A DNA stretch of 64,000 nucleotides from JASGMR01 sp963664675 (GTDB lineage Bacteria > Thermotogota > Thermotogae > Petrotogales > Kosmotogaceae), in contig CAXXLB010000009.1 of assembly GCA_963664675.2 (NCBI GenBank), positions 1,116,001-1,180,000 of the forward strand, read 5' to 3'. Each line of letters starts with the position of its first letter. The stretch's first letter is position 1. The position numbers and the translations under genes were made by a program. Shown piece by piece: positions 44,313-52,832 of the stretch. The notes below the pieces were generated by a model. It ran no database searches. It saw only the letters and a list, made by a program, of their open reading frames with translations, and was not told the DNA's origin.

Positions 44313-45277
44313 TTAATTACCTCTAAAACCGTTTCGCTGAGCATTTTTTCATATTCTTCCACACTGAACATACCCGAACCATAATTCAGACTATTTGCCG
44401 CTCCACATGCATTTGCGCTTTTCAAGGCTTTTTCAATTTCAAAACCTTTATCGAGACCATTCAGCAGACCAGCAAAAAATGAATCGCCACTGCCGACGGA
44501 AAAGTTCGAATAGGTTTTGCTTGAAAAAACTTTGTAAATACGGTCATCGGTGAAACAAATCGAACCTTTTTCTTCCAGTGTAATAATGAGTGTTTTAATA
44601 TCATATCTTTTTTTAAAGGATTCGATATCCTCAAAATTATCAATATCTATATCAAATGCCATTTTCAATTCGTTAAAATTTATTTTCAGAATATCGGGTC
44701 GGACCTTGACCACCTCATTCAACCATTCTCCGGCGATATCAACCGCGAGGGAACATCTGTCCCTGAACCTTACGATCATATCCCTCAGATCTTTTCCTGT
44801 GAATCCTCTCGTGGCGCTGCCCGAAACGACGACCCTCGAATCACATTCTATGGCCCCATCGATAAAATTCTTCAGGTTGACAACTTCATTTTCCGACATG
44901 ATCGGGCCAGGTTCATTTATTATTTTCATTTTATTGTCGTATTCATACACGATAGCAGTATTTATCCTGTTATCTCCTCTTATCCAGAAATTATTTACAT
45001 TGAAGGATTCCTTTTCACAGTAATCCCGGATTATTTTCCCGATATTTCCTCCCAAAACGTTTATGCATTTAAAATTTCCGTTACCGAATATCGTTTTCAG
45101 CACTCTTGCGATATTCAGACCCTTTCCATCGACCAATCTTATTACACGGTCCCCCCTGATAACATCCGGTATTTCAGGCTTCTTTTTCAGAATAATCCAG
45201 TGATCGTAGCAGGGATTTAAATTAAGTATTATAGTTTTAATGTTATATTTCCTCCTTCGCTTCCTTGAAATATTCAT
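44309..45277 (-). CDS. PfkB-family kinase (1-phosphofructokinase/LacC-like)
   Basis: A PfkB kinase of 322 residues from the first ATG, with LVDGKGLNIARVLK (substrate loop), VVSGSATRGF and the ATP/anion-hole motif FSVGSGDSFFAGLLNG. The NLNPCYDHW opening resembles the TLNPALD of 1-phosphofructokinase and tagatose-6-phosphate kinase, which make ketose bisphosphates for the class II aldolase downstream. The start is doubtful: the ATG at 45277 has no ribosome binding site and overlaps the SorC gene by 35 bases, whereas GGAGG at 45251-45255 stands nine bases before an in-frame ATT at 45241, exactly where the fold should start (MKTIILNLNP). Confidence 0.9.
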   Translation of the reverse strand: MNISRKRRRKYNIKTIILNLNPCYDHWIILKKKPEIPDVIRGDRVIRLVDGKGLNIARVLKTIFGNGNFKCINVLGGNIGKIIRDYCEKESFNVNNFWIRGDNRINTAIVYEYDNKMKIINEPGPIMSENEVVNLKNFIDGAIECDSRVVVSGSATRGFTGKDLRDMIVRFRDRCSLAVDIAGEWLNEVVKVRPDILKINFNELKMAFDIDIDNFEDIESFKKRYDIKTLIITLEEKGSICFTDDRIYKVFSSKTYSNFSVGSGDSFFAGLLNGLDKGFEIEKALKSANACGAANSLNYGSGMFSVEEYEKMLSETVLEVIK

Positions 45278-46214
45278 AAACGAATTTTATGGTTTTTTCA
45301 TCGGTAATAAGACAATCACAGAAATTACCTTTTATGAGCCCGATAATACTATCTACTTTATGATGTCCGCCGGCGATGACTATTTTGTTTGGAGTTTTTA
45401 AATATTGCTCCAGACTCAGGTTGACCCATCTCTCCTTGAAATCAAAATTGAACATTTTTCCATTTATATCGTAATAGTGAGTCAGTATGTCTCCCACTAC
45501 TTTCAATTCTTCGAGCTTATCGGAATAACTCCCATCCAGGACATTCTGTCTGAAAAGCGGTGATCTGGACAATGAATATCCGACACTGCTTATGATTATA
45601 TCCAGGTTGTCCCACAGTCTCTGAAGCTCAAGATACTCATTCGTTTTCTTTATCTCCTCGGCAATTTTTCTGCCTTTTAAAATAAATGAAAAATACATGG
45701 GGATTGGCTTCGCTTTCAGGGCACCCGACAGAACCTGGATGATATAGTTGACATTGAAAAACTTATCGGAAAGTTTCGAAGTTCCTCCGGAAAGCGGAGT
45801 TATGAGCCAATTACTTCTGTTGATACCTTCGAAATAATTGACCAGGTTGAAAAGGGTTTCTCCCCATCCGATTCCCACTTTCATTTCACGTGAATCAAAA
45901 TTATTCGCGATATACTTCGAAGCCGTCCTGCAGAGATTGCTTAAAAGCCTCTCTTTTGTATTCGCTCCGGGAGAAAGCACCAGTTTTTTCAATCCAAAAT
46001 TCTCACTGAAAAACTTTTGATAAGTATTTAAATTCTTTATATCGACATTCGGTTTATCAACAGATATCTTTACAATCCCTCTTTCCTGAGCACGCTTAAG
46101 ATACTTGCCTATCTGTACTCTCGAGACACCGTACTCTTCGGCGATTTCCTTCTGCAGTTTGCCCTTTATATAATAGGCATAGGCAACATCGTAGAGCAGT
46201 TCATCATTTATCAT
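45243..46214 (-). CDS. SorC/DeoR-type sugar-binding regulator
   Basis: A 323-residue regulator: N-terminal helix-turn-helix (KLQKEIAEEYGVSRVQIGKYLKRA, broken here across residues 19-42) and a sugar-phosphate-binding SorC domain with GIGWGETLFNL near residue 114, GGTSK near 143 and IVIAGGHHKVDSIIGLI near 283. The effector is likely a phosphorylated sugar made in the operon. It lies between the transporter and enzyme genes. Confidence 0.92.
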   Translation of the reverse strand: MINDELLYDVAYAYYIKGKLQKEIAEEYGVSRVQIGKYLKRAQERGIVKISVDKPNVDIKNLNTYQKFFSENFGLKKLVLSPGANTKERLLSNLCRTASKYIANNFDSREMKVGIGWGETLFNLVNYFEGINRSNWLITPLSGGTSKLSDKFFNVNYIIQVLSGALKAKPIPMYFSFILKGRKIAEEIKKTNEYLELQRLWDNLDIIISSVGYSLSRSPLFRQNVLDGSYSDKLEELKVVGDILTHYYDINGKMFNFDFKERWVNLSLEQYLKTPNKIVIAGGHHKVDSIIGLIKGNFCDCLITDEKTIKFVYEYFKEAKEEI

Positions 46215-46223
46215 AATAAACTC

Positions 46224-47060
46224 TTACTCTTTAACAGAGCCGCTGACAAGGCCCGCTATGAAATATCTCTGTAAAACCATAAATACTATCAACGGTGGTA
46301 TTGTAGCTAAAACGGATCCTGCGAACAATGGGCCCCATCTGGTCTGATACTGTCCTACGAAAAGCGATAAAAAAGTCGGAATCGTTTGTTTGCTCTTGCT
46401 CACTAAAAATGACATAGAGTACATGAGCTCACTCCACGAAAATAAAAACGCATAAATTCCAACCGCCGCTATTCCGGGAATGGTAATAGGTATAATGACT
46501 TTGAAGAAGGCCTGACTGAAGTTGCACCCGTCTATTTTTGCGGCTTCTTCAAGCGATTTTGGTATGCTGAGAAAGAACGTTCTCATAAACACGATGGAAA
46601 TGGGAGTAGTAAAAAGAGCATACACCAGGATCAATCCGAACCTCGTGTCCAGCAATCCGGCATTTCCAAAAAACTTCATGATCGGAACGAGAAAAACAAC
46701 CTGGGGGAACATCTGAAACAGCATAACGCTGACCAGTAAATTCGACTTTCCCCTGAATGAATATCTTGAAAAAGCGTACGCCGGAAATAAAGCGATTGCA
46801 ACCGATAAAAACATAGTTCCTACTCCAACTATTACGCTGTTTAAAAAATAATTCCCGAAATCCATGCTCGAAATCTTCTCAAAGTGCTCTAAAGTGGGAT
46901 GAACAGGTAAATATAACAGTGGATACGCGTATATATCGGGATAGGTTTTAAATGACGTTATTATCAGCCAGATAAAGGGAAAAGCGATAATCACCGAAAG
47001 AAAAGTCAAAAGAATATATACGATGGTTTTATTGAATTTCTGCCTGCTACTTCTGTTCAT
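46224..47060 (-). CDS. CUT1 ABC permease (MalG type)
   Basis: A 278-residue permease with six helices and the EAA loop KSLEEAAKIDGCNFSQAFFK near residue 180. GAGGAGG precedes the ATG; it follows the MalF-type gene without a gap. The ATPase is not in the operon. Confidence 0.94.
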   Translation of the reverse strand: MNRSSRQKFNKTIVYILLTFLSVIIAFPFIWLIITSFKTYPDIYAYPLLYLPVHPTLEHFEKISSMDFGNYFLNSVIVGVGTMFLSVAIALFPAYAFSRYSFRGKSNLLVSVMLFQMFPQVVFLVPIMKFFGNAGLLDTRFGLILVYALFTTPISIVFMRTFFLSIPKSLEEAAKIDGCNFSQAFFKVIIPITIPGIAAVGIYAFLFSWSELMYSMSFLVSKSKQTIPTFLSLFVGQYQTRWGPLFAGSVLATIPPLIVFMVLQRYFIAGLVSGSVKE

Positions 47061-47924
47061 TTAAGCTGCCTCCTCTTTGGAAATTCTGGAAAGAAAAACT
47101 GAAGCTATAACAAAAATTACAACGAAAAGAATATTCGATAACGCAGCAGCCTTATTGCTCTCGAGAAATTTAAATCCCAGTTTATAAATATATGTGACAA
47201 CGGTTTCGGTTGCATATCCGGGTCCACCACCCGTCATCGTGTATATGAGGGGAAAATAATTGATAGTCCATATTATGGTCAGCATGAGGGTCGTCATTAT
47301 AACCGGTTTAAGCTGAGGAATAGTCACATGCCAGAATCTCTTCCATGAACTCGCGCCATCGATTTCCGCCGCCTCATACAGTTGTTTTGGAATAGATTGC
47401 AGCCCCGCGAGAAAAAACATTCCGGTTAAACAGAAACCCTTCCAGACATTCGCTATTATTATTGAGATCATTGCGAGATTTTCTGAAGCCAACCACGGTA
47501 TATAATCATTTATTAAATGCATTTTCATCAATAAATCATTTATTACGCCGTACATATCGTTATACATCCATTTCCACATAACACCGGCAACTATATCCAG
47601 AGTTGCCCAGGGTAAAATTAAAATAATGCTTCTATATATAACCTGACCTTTTTTTATTTGATTCAGCAATATTGCCGCAAGAAACCCAAGAAGTACCTGT
47701 CCAAGTACGCTTCCGAAAACCCAAAACCCGGTATTGACAAAAGCCTGACCGACTATTTCATCTTGAAAACAATTTATATAATTATTAAAAGTGAAGGTAC
47801 CTTCTTCGTTTACAAAACTCGTGATTACATTCGATACCAGAAGAATCACAATCATCAGTATGATCAGAATAATATATGGAAGAATCATTTTGTAAGCTGT
47901 TTTTTCTTCTCTGGTTATTTTCAA
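47061..47924 (-). CDS. CUT1 ABC permease (MalF type)
   Basis: A 287-residue permease with six helices, EAA loop KQLYEAAEIDGASSWKRFWH near residue 182 and MTGGGPGYATETVVTYIY near 234. TTG at 47924 is preferred over TTG at 47930 because AAGGAG is then eight bases away. Partner of the MalG-type gene. Confidence 0.93.
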   Translation of the reverse strand: MKITREEKTAYKMILPYIILIILMIVILLVSNVITSFVNEEGTFTFNNYINCFQDEIVGQAFVNTGFWVFGSVLGQVLLGFLAAILLNQIKKGQVIYRSIILILPWATLDIVAGVMWKWMYNDMYGVINDLLMKMHLINDYIPWLASENLAMISIIIANVWKGFCLTGMFFLAGLQSIPKQLYEAAEIDGASSWKRFWHVTIPQLKPVIMTTLMLTIIWTINYFPLIYTMTGGGPGYATETVVTYIYKLGFKFLESNKAAALSNILFVVIFVIASVFLSRISKEEAA

Positions 47925-47946
47925 GTTCAAAACTCCTTTTTAATAT

Positions 47947-47975
47947 AAAGGACAGGCCACATAAACCTGTCCTTT
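47947..47975 (-). promoter_or_regulatory. Intercistronic stem-loop after the binding-protein gene
   Basis: AAAGGACAGG and CCTGTCCTTT form a 10-bp stem with a 9-base loop between the binding-protein and permease genes, followed on the minus strand by a weak ATATTA stretch. Likely partial terminator or mRNA stabiliser. Confidence 0.75.
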
Positions 47976-47996
47976 TTATCTTACCAAAATTTTATC

Positions 47997-49232
47997 TTAT
48001 TTTCCTAAGATTTCCCTCACATTTGTATCAGCGACGACTATAGCTTCTTCAGGAGTCATTTTATTCATGAGTACATTCTGTACCATCATCTGAATTTCTT
48101 CCGAAACCTGTGGATATACAGGAATTGGAGGTCTGCATACTGCAAATGGGAATGCATCGAAAATTACCTGCCATTTTTCATCGTCAAAAGTCGGAGCATC
48201 CGCACAAACATCCATTCTTACAGGCATAGGACTGCCATTTGCTTCTATCCATGTCATCCATGTATCATAACTCGTCAAATATTCGGCCAATCCCCATGCT
48301 TCCTCAGGATTTTCGCTGGACTTCGGAATAACGAGGGCCCAACCACCCAGTACGCTTGCAGGAACCGCACCATATGGATGCAATGCTACCGAATAATTAC
48401 CTTTAATTGCAGGATTTGCCTGCTCAATAAGTGCAAAGGACCATGGACCACCAACGGCCATAGCAACTCTGCCCTGGGCCATCATATTTCTGTAATCATC
48501 TTCCCCGTAACTCAGTGCATTAGGTGAAACTTCCCATTTCTTTGCCAGATCAGTGTAGAATTTCAACGCCCTTAAACCTTCCGGAGTGTTGAATGCGGGT
48601 TCTGAATAATCCTCAGTTAACAGTTCGCCTCCCGCAGCATACAGGAACATCATATAACCGAGTGTTGTAACTTCCGATTTCGTTCCGCTCACACCATATC
48701 CATATGTTCTTTTGCTTGAATCTGTTATTTTATCGGCTACATAACAAAATTCTTCCCATGTTGCCGGTGGGTTATCAAATCCTGCATCTTTCAGCATAGT
48801 CTTATTATATAGTAACAATCTGCAATCGGTATACCAAGGCAAACCGTATAAGCTACCTTCGTAGTCTACAGTGGGCCACAAGTTGGGCCAGATTTGATCC
48901 GTGCCGTCCCAATTTTCTATTTGGGAATCCAGATTTACCAACCAGTCTTTAGCAGCAAAAGTCGGAACCCAACCGCCTAAATCAGCGAAAGCCAGATCGG
49001 GGCCGTAACCAGATTCCAAAGCAGCGAGAAGTTTGTCATAATATACATCGAAACCAAATAACTGAACTTCAACTTCGTTTCCGGATTCCTTTTCATATTT
49101 CGAAATGATGTCATCCCACGTTTGATCCAATTCTGCTACCTGACCACCTATCCAAATTTTTAATGTTTTAGCCATCGTTAGTGAACTGACCAGAACACAT
49201 AAAATTAATACAACCAGTAAAGCTTTTCTCAC
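47997..49232 (-). CDS. CUT1 sugar-binding protein
   Basis: A 411-residue family 1 binding protein: signal peptide cut near TMAKT, then LKIWIGGQVAELD, and the typical GRVAMAVGGPWSFALIEQ around residue 258. Start is GTG with GGGAGG seven bases upstream. First gene of the SorC operon, delivering a sugar to the MalF/MalG pair. Confidence 0.94.
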   Translation of the reverse strand: MRKALLVVLILCVLVSSLTMAKTLKIWIGGQVAELDQTWDDIISKYEKESGNEVEVQLFGFDVYYDKLLAALESGYGPDLAFADLGGWVPTFAAKDWLVNLDSQIENWDGTDQIWPNLWPTVDYEGSLYGLPWYTDCRLLLYNKTMLKDAGFDNPPATWEEFCYVADKITDSSKRTYGYGVSGTKSEVTTLGYMMFLYAAGGELLTEDYSEPAFNTPEGLRALKFYTDLAKKWEVSPNALSYGEDDYRNMMAQGRVAMAVGGPWSFALIEQANPAIKGNYSVALHPYGAVPASVLGGWALVIPKSSENPEEAWGLAEYLTSYDTWMTWIEANGSPMPVRMDVCADAPTFDDEKWQVIFDAFPFAVCRPPIPVYPQVSEEIQMMVQNVLMNKMTPEEAIVVADTNVREILGK

Positions 49233-49259
49233 CCTAATACCTCCCTATTTTTGTTTCAT

Positions 49260-49280
49260 ATGTAACTTACAAATGTAACT
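49260..49280. promoter_or_regulatory. Candidate SorC operator
   Basis: ATGTAACT occurs twice (49260-49267 and 49273-49280) around TTACAAATGTAA, about 30 bases upstream of the binding-protein start. Position fits a regulator site of the SorC-type protein. Confidence 0.45.
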
Positions 49281-49395
49281 AAATTTATTAAAGCATAAAT
49301 TTTTAACTAAATCAATATTGATTATTTCGGATTAAAACCATTCACATTTAATTTAAAGCTATCAGAACCTGTTAAAACAAATATTCTCAATTTGC

Positions 49396-49432
49396 AAAAA
49401 ATAAAAAAAAGGATGGTTCACAATGACCATCC
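49396..49432 (-). terminator. Orphan intrinsic terminator
   Basis: On the minus strand GGATGGT and ACCATCC form a 7-bp stem with an 8-base loop followed by eight T. It is upstream of the SorC operon and no minus-strand gene ends before it. Confidence 0.7.
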
Positions 49433-49653
49433 GAATATGTGTAAGGAGTAATTCTTTCTTGTTCGGCAATCTCTTGGGGGATGTATGAAAAAACATTTTG
49501 CGAATTTTCATCCATATTGTTTGCCTTAACAACATAATTATATACATAAATCAAAAATGTTTGTTTTATAAACGTAAGGAATGTATTACATTTATGATAA
49601 CTACCGTTTTAAATACAAACATTATTTGTTATAATAAGTGCGAGGTGATTACT

Positions 49654-50268
49654 GTGGGGTTCGGAAAAAACTTGAAAAGAATAAGAAAGATGAAAAATTA
49701 TACACAGCAGAAACTTTCAGAGAAACTGAATATTCCAAGGACAACTATAACCATGTGGGAAACCGAAAGGCATGAACCGGGCAATACAGATATAATAATC
49801 GAATTGTCCAGAATACTCAATTGTACTCCCAATGATTTACTCGGGTACAACATAGTCAATTTTGAAAATTCGCAAAAAATAGAATCACAGAACTTAATTC
49901 CCGTGTTGGGAAGAGTTGCAGCAGGTTCAGGGGTCATTTGCGAAGAAGATATAATCGATTATATAAAACTTCCGCATTTTATAAAAGTAGACTTCTGTCT
50001 GCAAATAGCTGGAAACTCGATGGAACCAACCCTGAACAACGGGGATATAATAGGTATCAAAACACAAGCATTCGCTCCAAACAACACCATCTCAATCGTT
50101 AGAATCAGAGAAAATGAGGGAGTGGTGAAGAGATTCAGTAAGACTACTAACGGAATCATTCTGACTTCAGACAATCCGGGATACTCACCAATAATAATCA
50201 GCCCGTCGGAATGGGAAAATGAGTGTGGAATAGTCGGTATAGTTGTTGGAAGATGGCAAAAGATATAA
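49654..50268 (+). CDS. LexA/CI-type self-cleaving repressor
   Basis: A 204-residue regulator: HTH_3 domain at about residues 5-62 (YTQQKLSEKLNIPRTTITMW), linker, and an S24 LexA-like peptidase domain with cleavage site AAGSG (A90-G91), S122 in GNSMEPT and K159 in GVVKRF. The full Ser-Lys dyad predicts autocleavage, for example with RecA, as in phage CI and ImmR-type regulators. No phage or SOS gene is nearby, so its targets are elsewhere or are the flanking genes. GTG at 49654 is chosen for GAGGTGA upstream; the longer frame has none. Confidence 0.92.
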   Translation: MGFGKNLKRIRKMKNYTQQKLSEKLNIPRTTITMWETERHEPGNTDIIIELSRILNCTPNDLLGYNIVNFENSQKIESQNLIPVLGRVAAGSGVICEEDIIDYIKLPHFIKVDFCLQIAGNSMEPTLNNGDIIGIKTQAFAPNNTISIVRIRENEGVVKRFSKTTNGIILTSDNPGYSPIIISPSEWENECGIVGIVVGRWQKI

Positions 50269-50416
50269 AAATCTTTTTACATTTAATAAAAGGTTTTTTC
50301 AGTAACACCGGTGGATTTTCAAATATATTTCAAAACAAAATTTTTCGGATTCCCCATTCGCATACGATATAATATTTCTCCGTCACGAAAAATACAAATA
50401 TACTTTTATTAGCATT

Positions 50417-51196
50417 TTAAAGGCATTTTGAAAGAATTTCCTCAATATTTTCATATACTTTATAAGGACGATTTTCAGGCACCATATCTATGGATGTTTC
50501 ACCCGAAAGAACTAAAATACTGTCAACTCCGGAATTCAATCCACATTTTATATCCGTATAGATTCTGTCCCCCATAATTACAGCTTTTTCCCTGGGAATA
50601 TCATATTTTCTGAGCAGCATTTCCACTATATATGGATTCGGCTTTCCGACGATATAATCGGGTTTTCTTCCTGTTGAAGTTTCAAATAAAGCTAAAAAAC
50701 TTCCGATATCCGGGATGAATCCATTTTCAGTTGGACAATTAATATCCGGATGCGATGCAACAAAGGGAAGATTTTTTCTCAGAAAATAAGAAAATTTCTG
50801 AATTTTTTCATAATCTATCGTCTTATCGTAGGTCAAAATGAGTATTTCGGGATTTTTATCATCGATAATCAAATTTTTTTCAAGGAACAATTTTTTTACG
50901 CTCCCGGTAGCGAGCAAAAAAATTCTTCTTTCTTTAAATTTTTCTTTTATAAATTCCGCTGTAGCTTCACCCGAAGTGTACACATCGAACAGTTCCGACG
51001 AAACTCCCAAATTACTGAGTTTTTTTATATATTCATCGGGAGTTCTGGAAGAATTATTCGTTAAAAATACCAGTTTTTTCCCCTGGGCTTTCAACTCTTC
51101 AGCAAATTTCAGACTTCCTTTCAAAAGTTTATTTCCAAGATAGAATGTGCCATCCATATCCAAAATAAATAAATCTTTATCCTTCAGCGAATCCAT
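50417..51196 (-). CDS. NagD-like HAD phosphatase
   Basis: A 259-residue HAD class IIA phosphatase: nucleophile motif LDMDGTFYLG, motif II LTNNSSRTP, a large cap domain, IVGKPNPYIVEMLL and GDRIYTDI. Relatives dephosphorylate p-nitrophenyl phosphate, UMP, glycerol phosphate or sugar phosphates. ATG at 51196 follows AAGGGGGA; a longer frame to 51268 lacks the match. It is monocistronic on the minus strand between the repressor and the CUT1 pair. Confidence 0.9.
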   Translation of the reverse strand: MDSLKDKDLFILDMDGTFYLGNKLLKGSLKFAEELKAQGKKLVFLTNNSSRTPDEYIKKLSNLGVSSELFDVYTSGEATAEFIKEKFKERRIFLLATGSVKKLFLEKNLIIDDKNPEILILTYDKTIDYEKIQKFSYFLRKNLPFVASHPDINCPTENGFIPDIGSFLALFETSTGRKPDYIVGKPNPYIVEMLLRKYDIPREKAVIMGDRIYTDIKCGLNSGVDSILVLSGETSIDMVPENRPYKVYENIEEILSKCL

Positions 51197-51369
51197 CTGA
51201 TAAGAATCCCCCTTTTTTCGAAATTTTAAAAAACAAACAAATGATTTTATCAAAAAAATTTTTCCCATCCATTAAAATTCCATTTTATTTTCACTTTATA
51301 AAACAATTATTAAATTTATTATTTAAATATTACTTATAATATATACTTTTTAAATATATAAAATATACG

Positions 51370-51398
51370 TTGACTTAATCAAAAATCAGATATATAAT
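51370..51398 (+). promoter_or_regulatory. Promoter P1 (first of a near-identical pair)
   Basis: TTGACT (51370-51375), 17 bases, TATAAT (51393-51398). The -35 box is inside the imperfect palindrome TTGACTTAATCAA. Upstream is very AT-rich, UP-element-like. Near-identical to the promoter at 54990-55018. Confidence 0.85.
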
Positions 51399-51404
51399 AA
51401 AATC

Positions 51405-51483
51405 AATAGCAGAGAATAAAGAGAAAGCTAAACGAGTATTGTTGTGCTTTCTCTTTTCATATTTTTAAAGGGGGTTAGTGAGT
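51405..51483 (+). promoter_or_regulatory. Structured leader RNA 1 with alternative Shine-Dalgarno pairing
   Basis: After a predicted transcription start near 51405 the leader forms a hairpin AAAGAGAAAGC (51418-51428) / GCTTTCTCTTT (51446-51456), 17-base loop. The Shine-Dalgarno AAAGGGGG (51467-51474) could instead pair with TTTCTCTTT (51448-51456) of the 3' arm, eight pairs with two G-U. Thus hairpin on means ribosome site free, hairpin off means site masked. The leader at 55025-55100 is almost the same. Confidence 0.7.
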
Positions 51484-52776
51484 ATGAAAAAGGGTAACTT
51501 GATGTTTGTTTTGCTATTGGTTTTTGTTCTTACAACTGGGGTTTTTGCTGAATCTGTGGAACTGAGTTTTTATTATCCGGTAGGGGTATCTGGCCCACTG
51601 GCCAGAGTAATTGATCAAATGACAGCCGAATTCACTGAATTACATCCTGACATTAAAATTCAACCTGTTTATTGTGGAAATTATAACGACACCATGCAAA
51701 AGGTTCAAACCGCTGTAATGAGCCAGGATCCACCTGATATAGCTGTTGTAGAAGTTTCGGAATTGTATTCATTATTGGCAATGGATGCGCTTCTTCCTTT
51801 GGATGATTATATCAACAGCGAAAGCGAAGATTTTATTAATCAATATTGGGATGCATTTTTTGGTAATGCAGTTGCAAACAATCAAATCTGGGGATTTCCA
51901 TTTCAAAGAAGTACTCCTGTTTTCTACTGGAATAAAGAACTCTTCCAAAAGCATGCCGATGAATTATACGCAGTTGGTTTAAGCCCGGAAAGAGCTCCAA
52001 AAACCTGGGATGAAGTGGTTCAATATGCCGATATATTAACAGAAAAAAATGGTAATGATACAGAGGTATACGGTTTAATATTACCTGGTGGCTGGAATGA
52101 TTGGATTTTTGAAGCATTTGTCAGACAAAATGAAAGTTTTCTTATAGACCAGGAAAACTCTATAGCAAATTTCGATTCTCAAGAAGCATTACAGGCACTA
52201 TTGCTGTGGTACAAATTAACTAACGAAATGCAAGTCAGCCCTCCTTTGAGACCATGGAATATGACAATAACAGACTTTGTAGCCGGAGACGCTGCCATGA
52301 TGTATTATTCCACAGGAGGTATGCCCACTGTAAGAAAAACTGCTAACTTTGATTTTGAAGTTGCCTTTTTACCAATGCACTACACATACGGTACACCCGT
52401 AGGTGGCGGAGATTTCCATATTTTTAAGGGAATTTCGAAAGAAAAACAGGACGCTGCATGGGAATTTATAAAATTTATGACAAATCCAAAAAATTCTGCA
52501 AAGTGGTCTATGGAATCAGGATATGTTTGTGTAAATAAAGAAGGATACAATTTACCTGAAATGCAGGAATTCATGGATGATTTTCCACAAATGTGGACCG
52601 CGGCAAATCAATTACAATATTCTTACCCGAAAATGATGGCTGTTAATTATCAGCAAATCAGAAAAATCATGACAACCAATTTAGATGACGTAATGTTAGG
52701 GAACAAATCTCCTGAAAAAGCTCTCAAAACAATGCAAAAGGAAATTCAAAAAATTCTTGATATGTACAACAGATAA
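51484..52776 (+). CDS. CUT1 sugar-binding protein
   Basis: A 430-residue family 1 binding protein: signal peptide cut near GVFAES, then VELSFYYPVG, and MTITDFVAGDAAMMYYSTGG near residue 260. It is the first gene of a three-gene operon under promoter P1. ATG at 51484 is chosen (GTG at 51478 is too close to the Shine-Dalgarno sequence). Coding sequence strongly AT-ending, unlike the second operon. Confidence 0.94.
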   Translation: MKKGNLMFVLLLVFVLTTGVFAESVELSFYYPVGVSGPLARVIDQMTAEFTELHPDIKIQPVYCGNYNDTMQKVQTAVMSQDPPDIAVVEVSELYSLLAMDALLPLDDYINSESEDFINQYWDAFFGNAVANNQIWGFPFQRSTPVFYWNKELFQKHADELYAVGLSPERAPKTWDEVVQYADILTEKNGNDTEVYGLILPGGWNDWIFEAFVRQNESFLIDQENSIANFDSQEALQALLLWYKLTNEMQVSPPLRPWNMTITDFVAGDAAMMYYSTGGMPTVRKTANFDFEVAFLPMHYTYGTPVGGGDFHIFKGISKEKQDAAWEFIKFMTNPKNSAKWSMESGYVCVNKEGYNLPEMQEFMDDFPQMWTAANQLQYSYPKMMAVNYQQIRKIMTTNLDDVMLGNKSPEKALKTMQKEIQKILDMYNR

Positions 52777-52783
52777 TTTTATT

Positions 52784-52815
52784 AAAGGGCAAAGTAAATT
52801 TTGCCCTTTTTTATT
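52784..52815 (+). terminator. Intercistronic terminator-like hairpin
   Basis: AAAGGGCAAA and TTTGCCCTTT (10-bp stem, 6-base loop) followed by TTTATTTTTT. It lies between binding protein and permease and should terminate a fraction of transcripts. Confidence 0.8.
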
Positions 52816-52832
52816 TTTTGGGGGGGTAAAAA

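Larger units (their letters stand above)
49233..49653. other. Divergent intergenic region with an orphan terminator
   Basis: Besides the candidate SorC operator and the LexA-like gene's own leader, it contains a minus-strand intrinsic terminator (49396-49432) not belonging to any recognised gene, and a minus-strand TATAAT box (49537-49542), which together could delimit a small RNA of about 130 bases. Confidence 0.5.

Noticed and set aside
49387..49515. A 42-codon minus-strand frame with a protein-like composition
   Set aside because: Its stop codon lies beyond the terminator T-tract inside it, so a transcript ending there would lack a stop; the region is better read as a possible small RNA.
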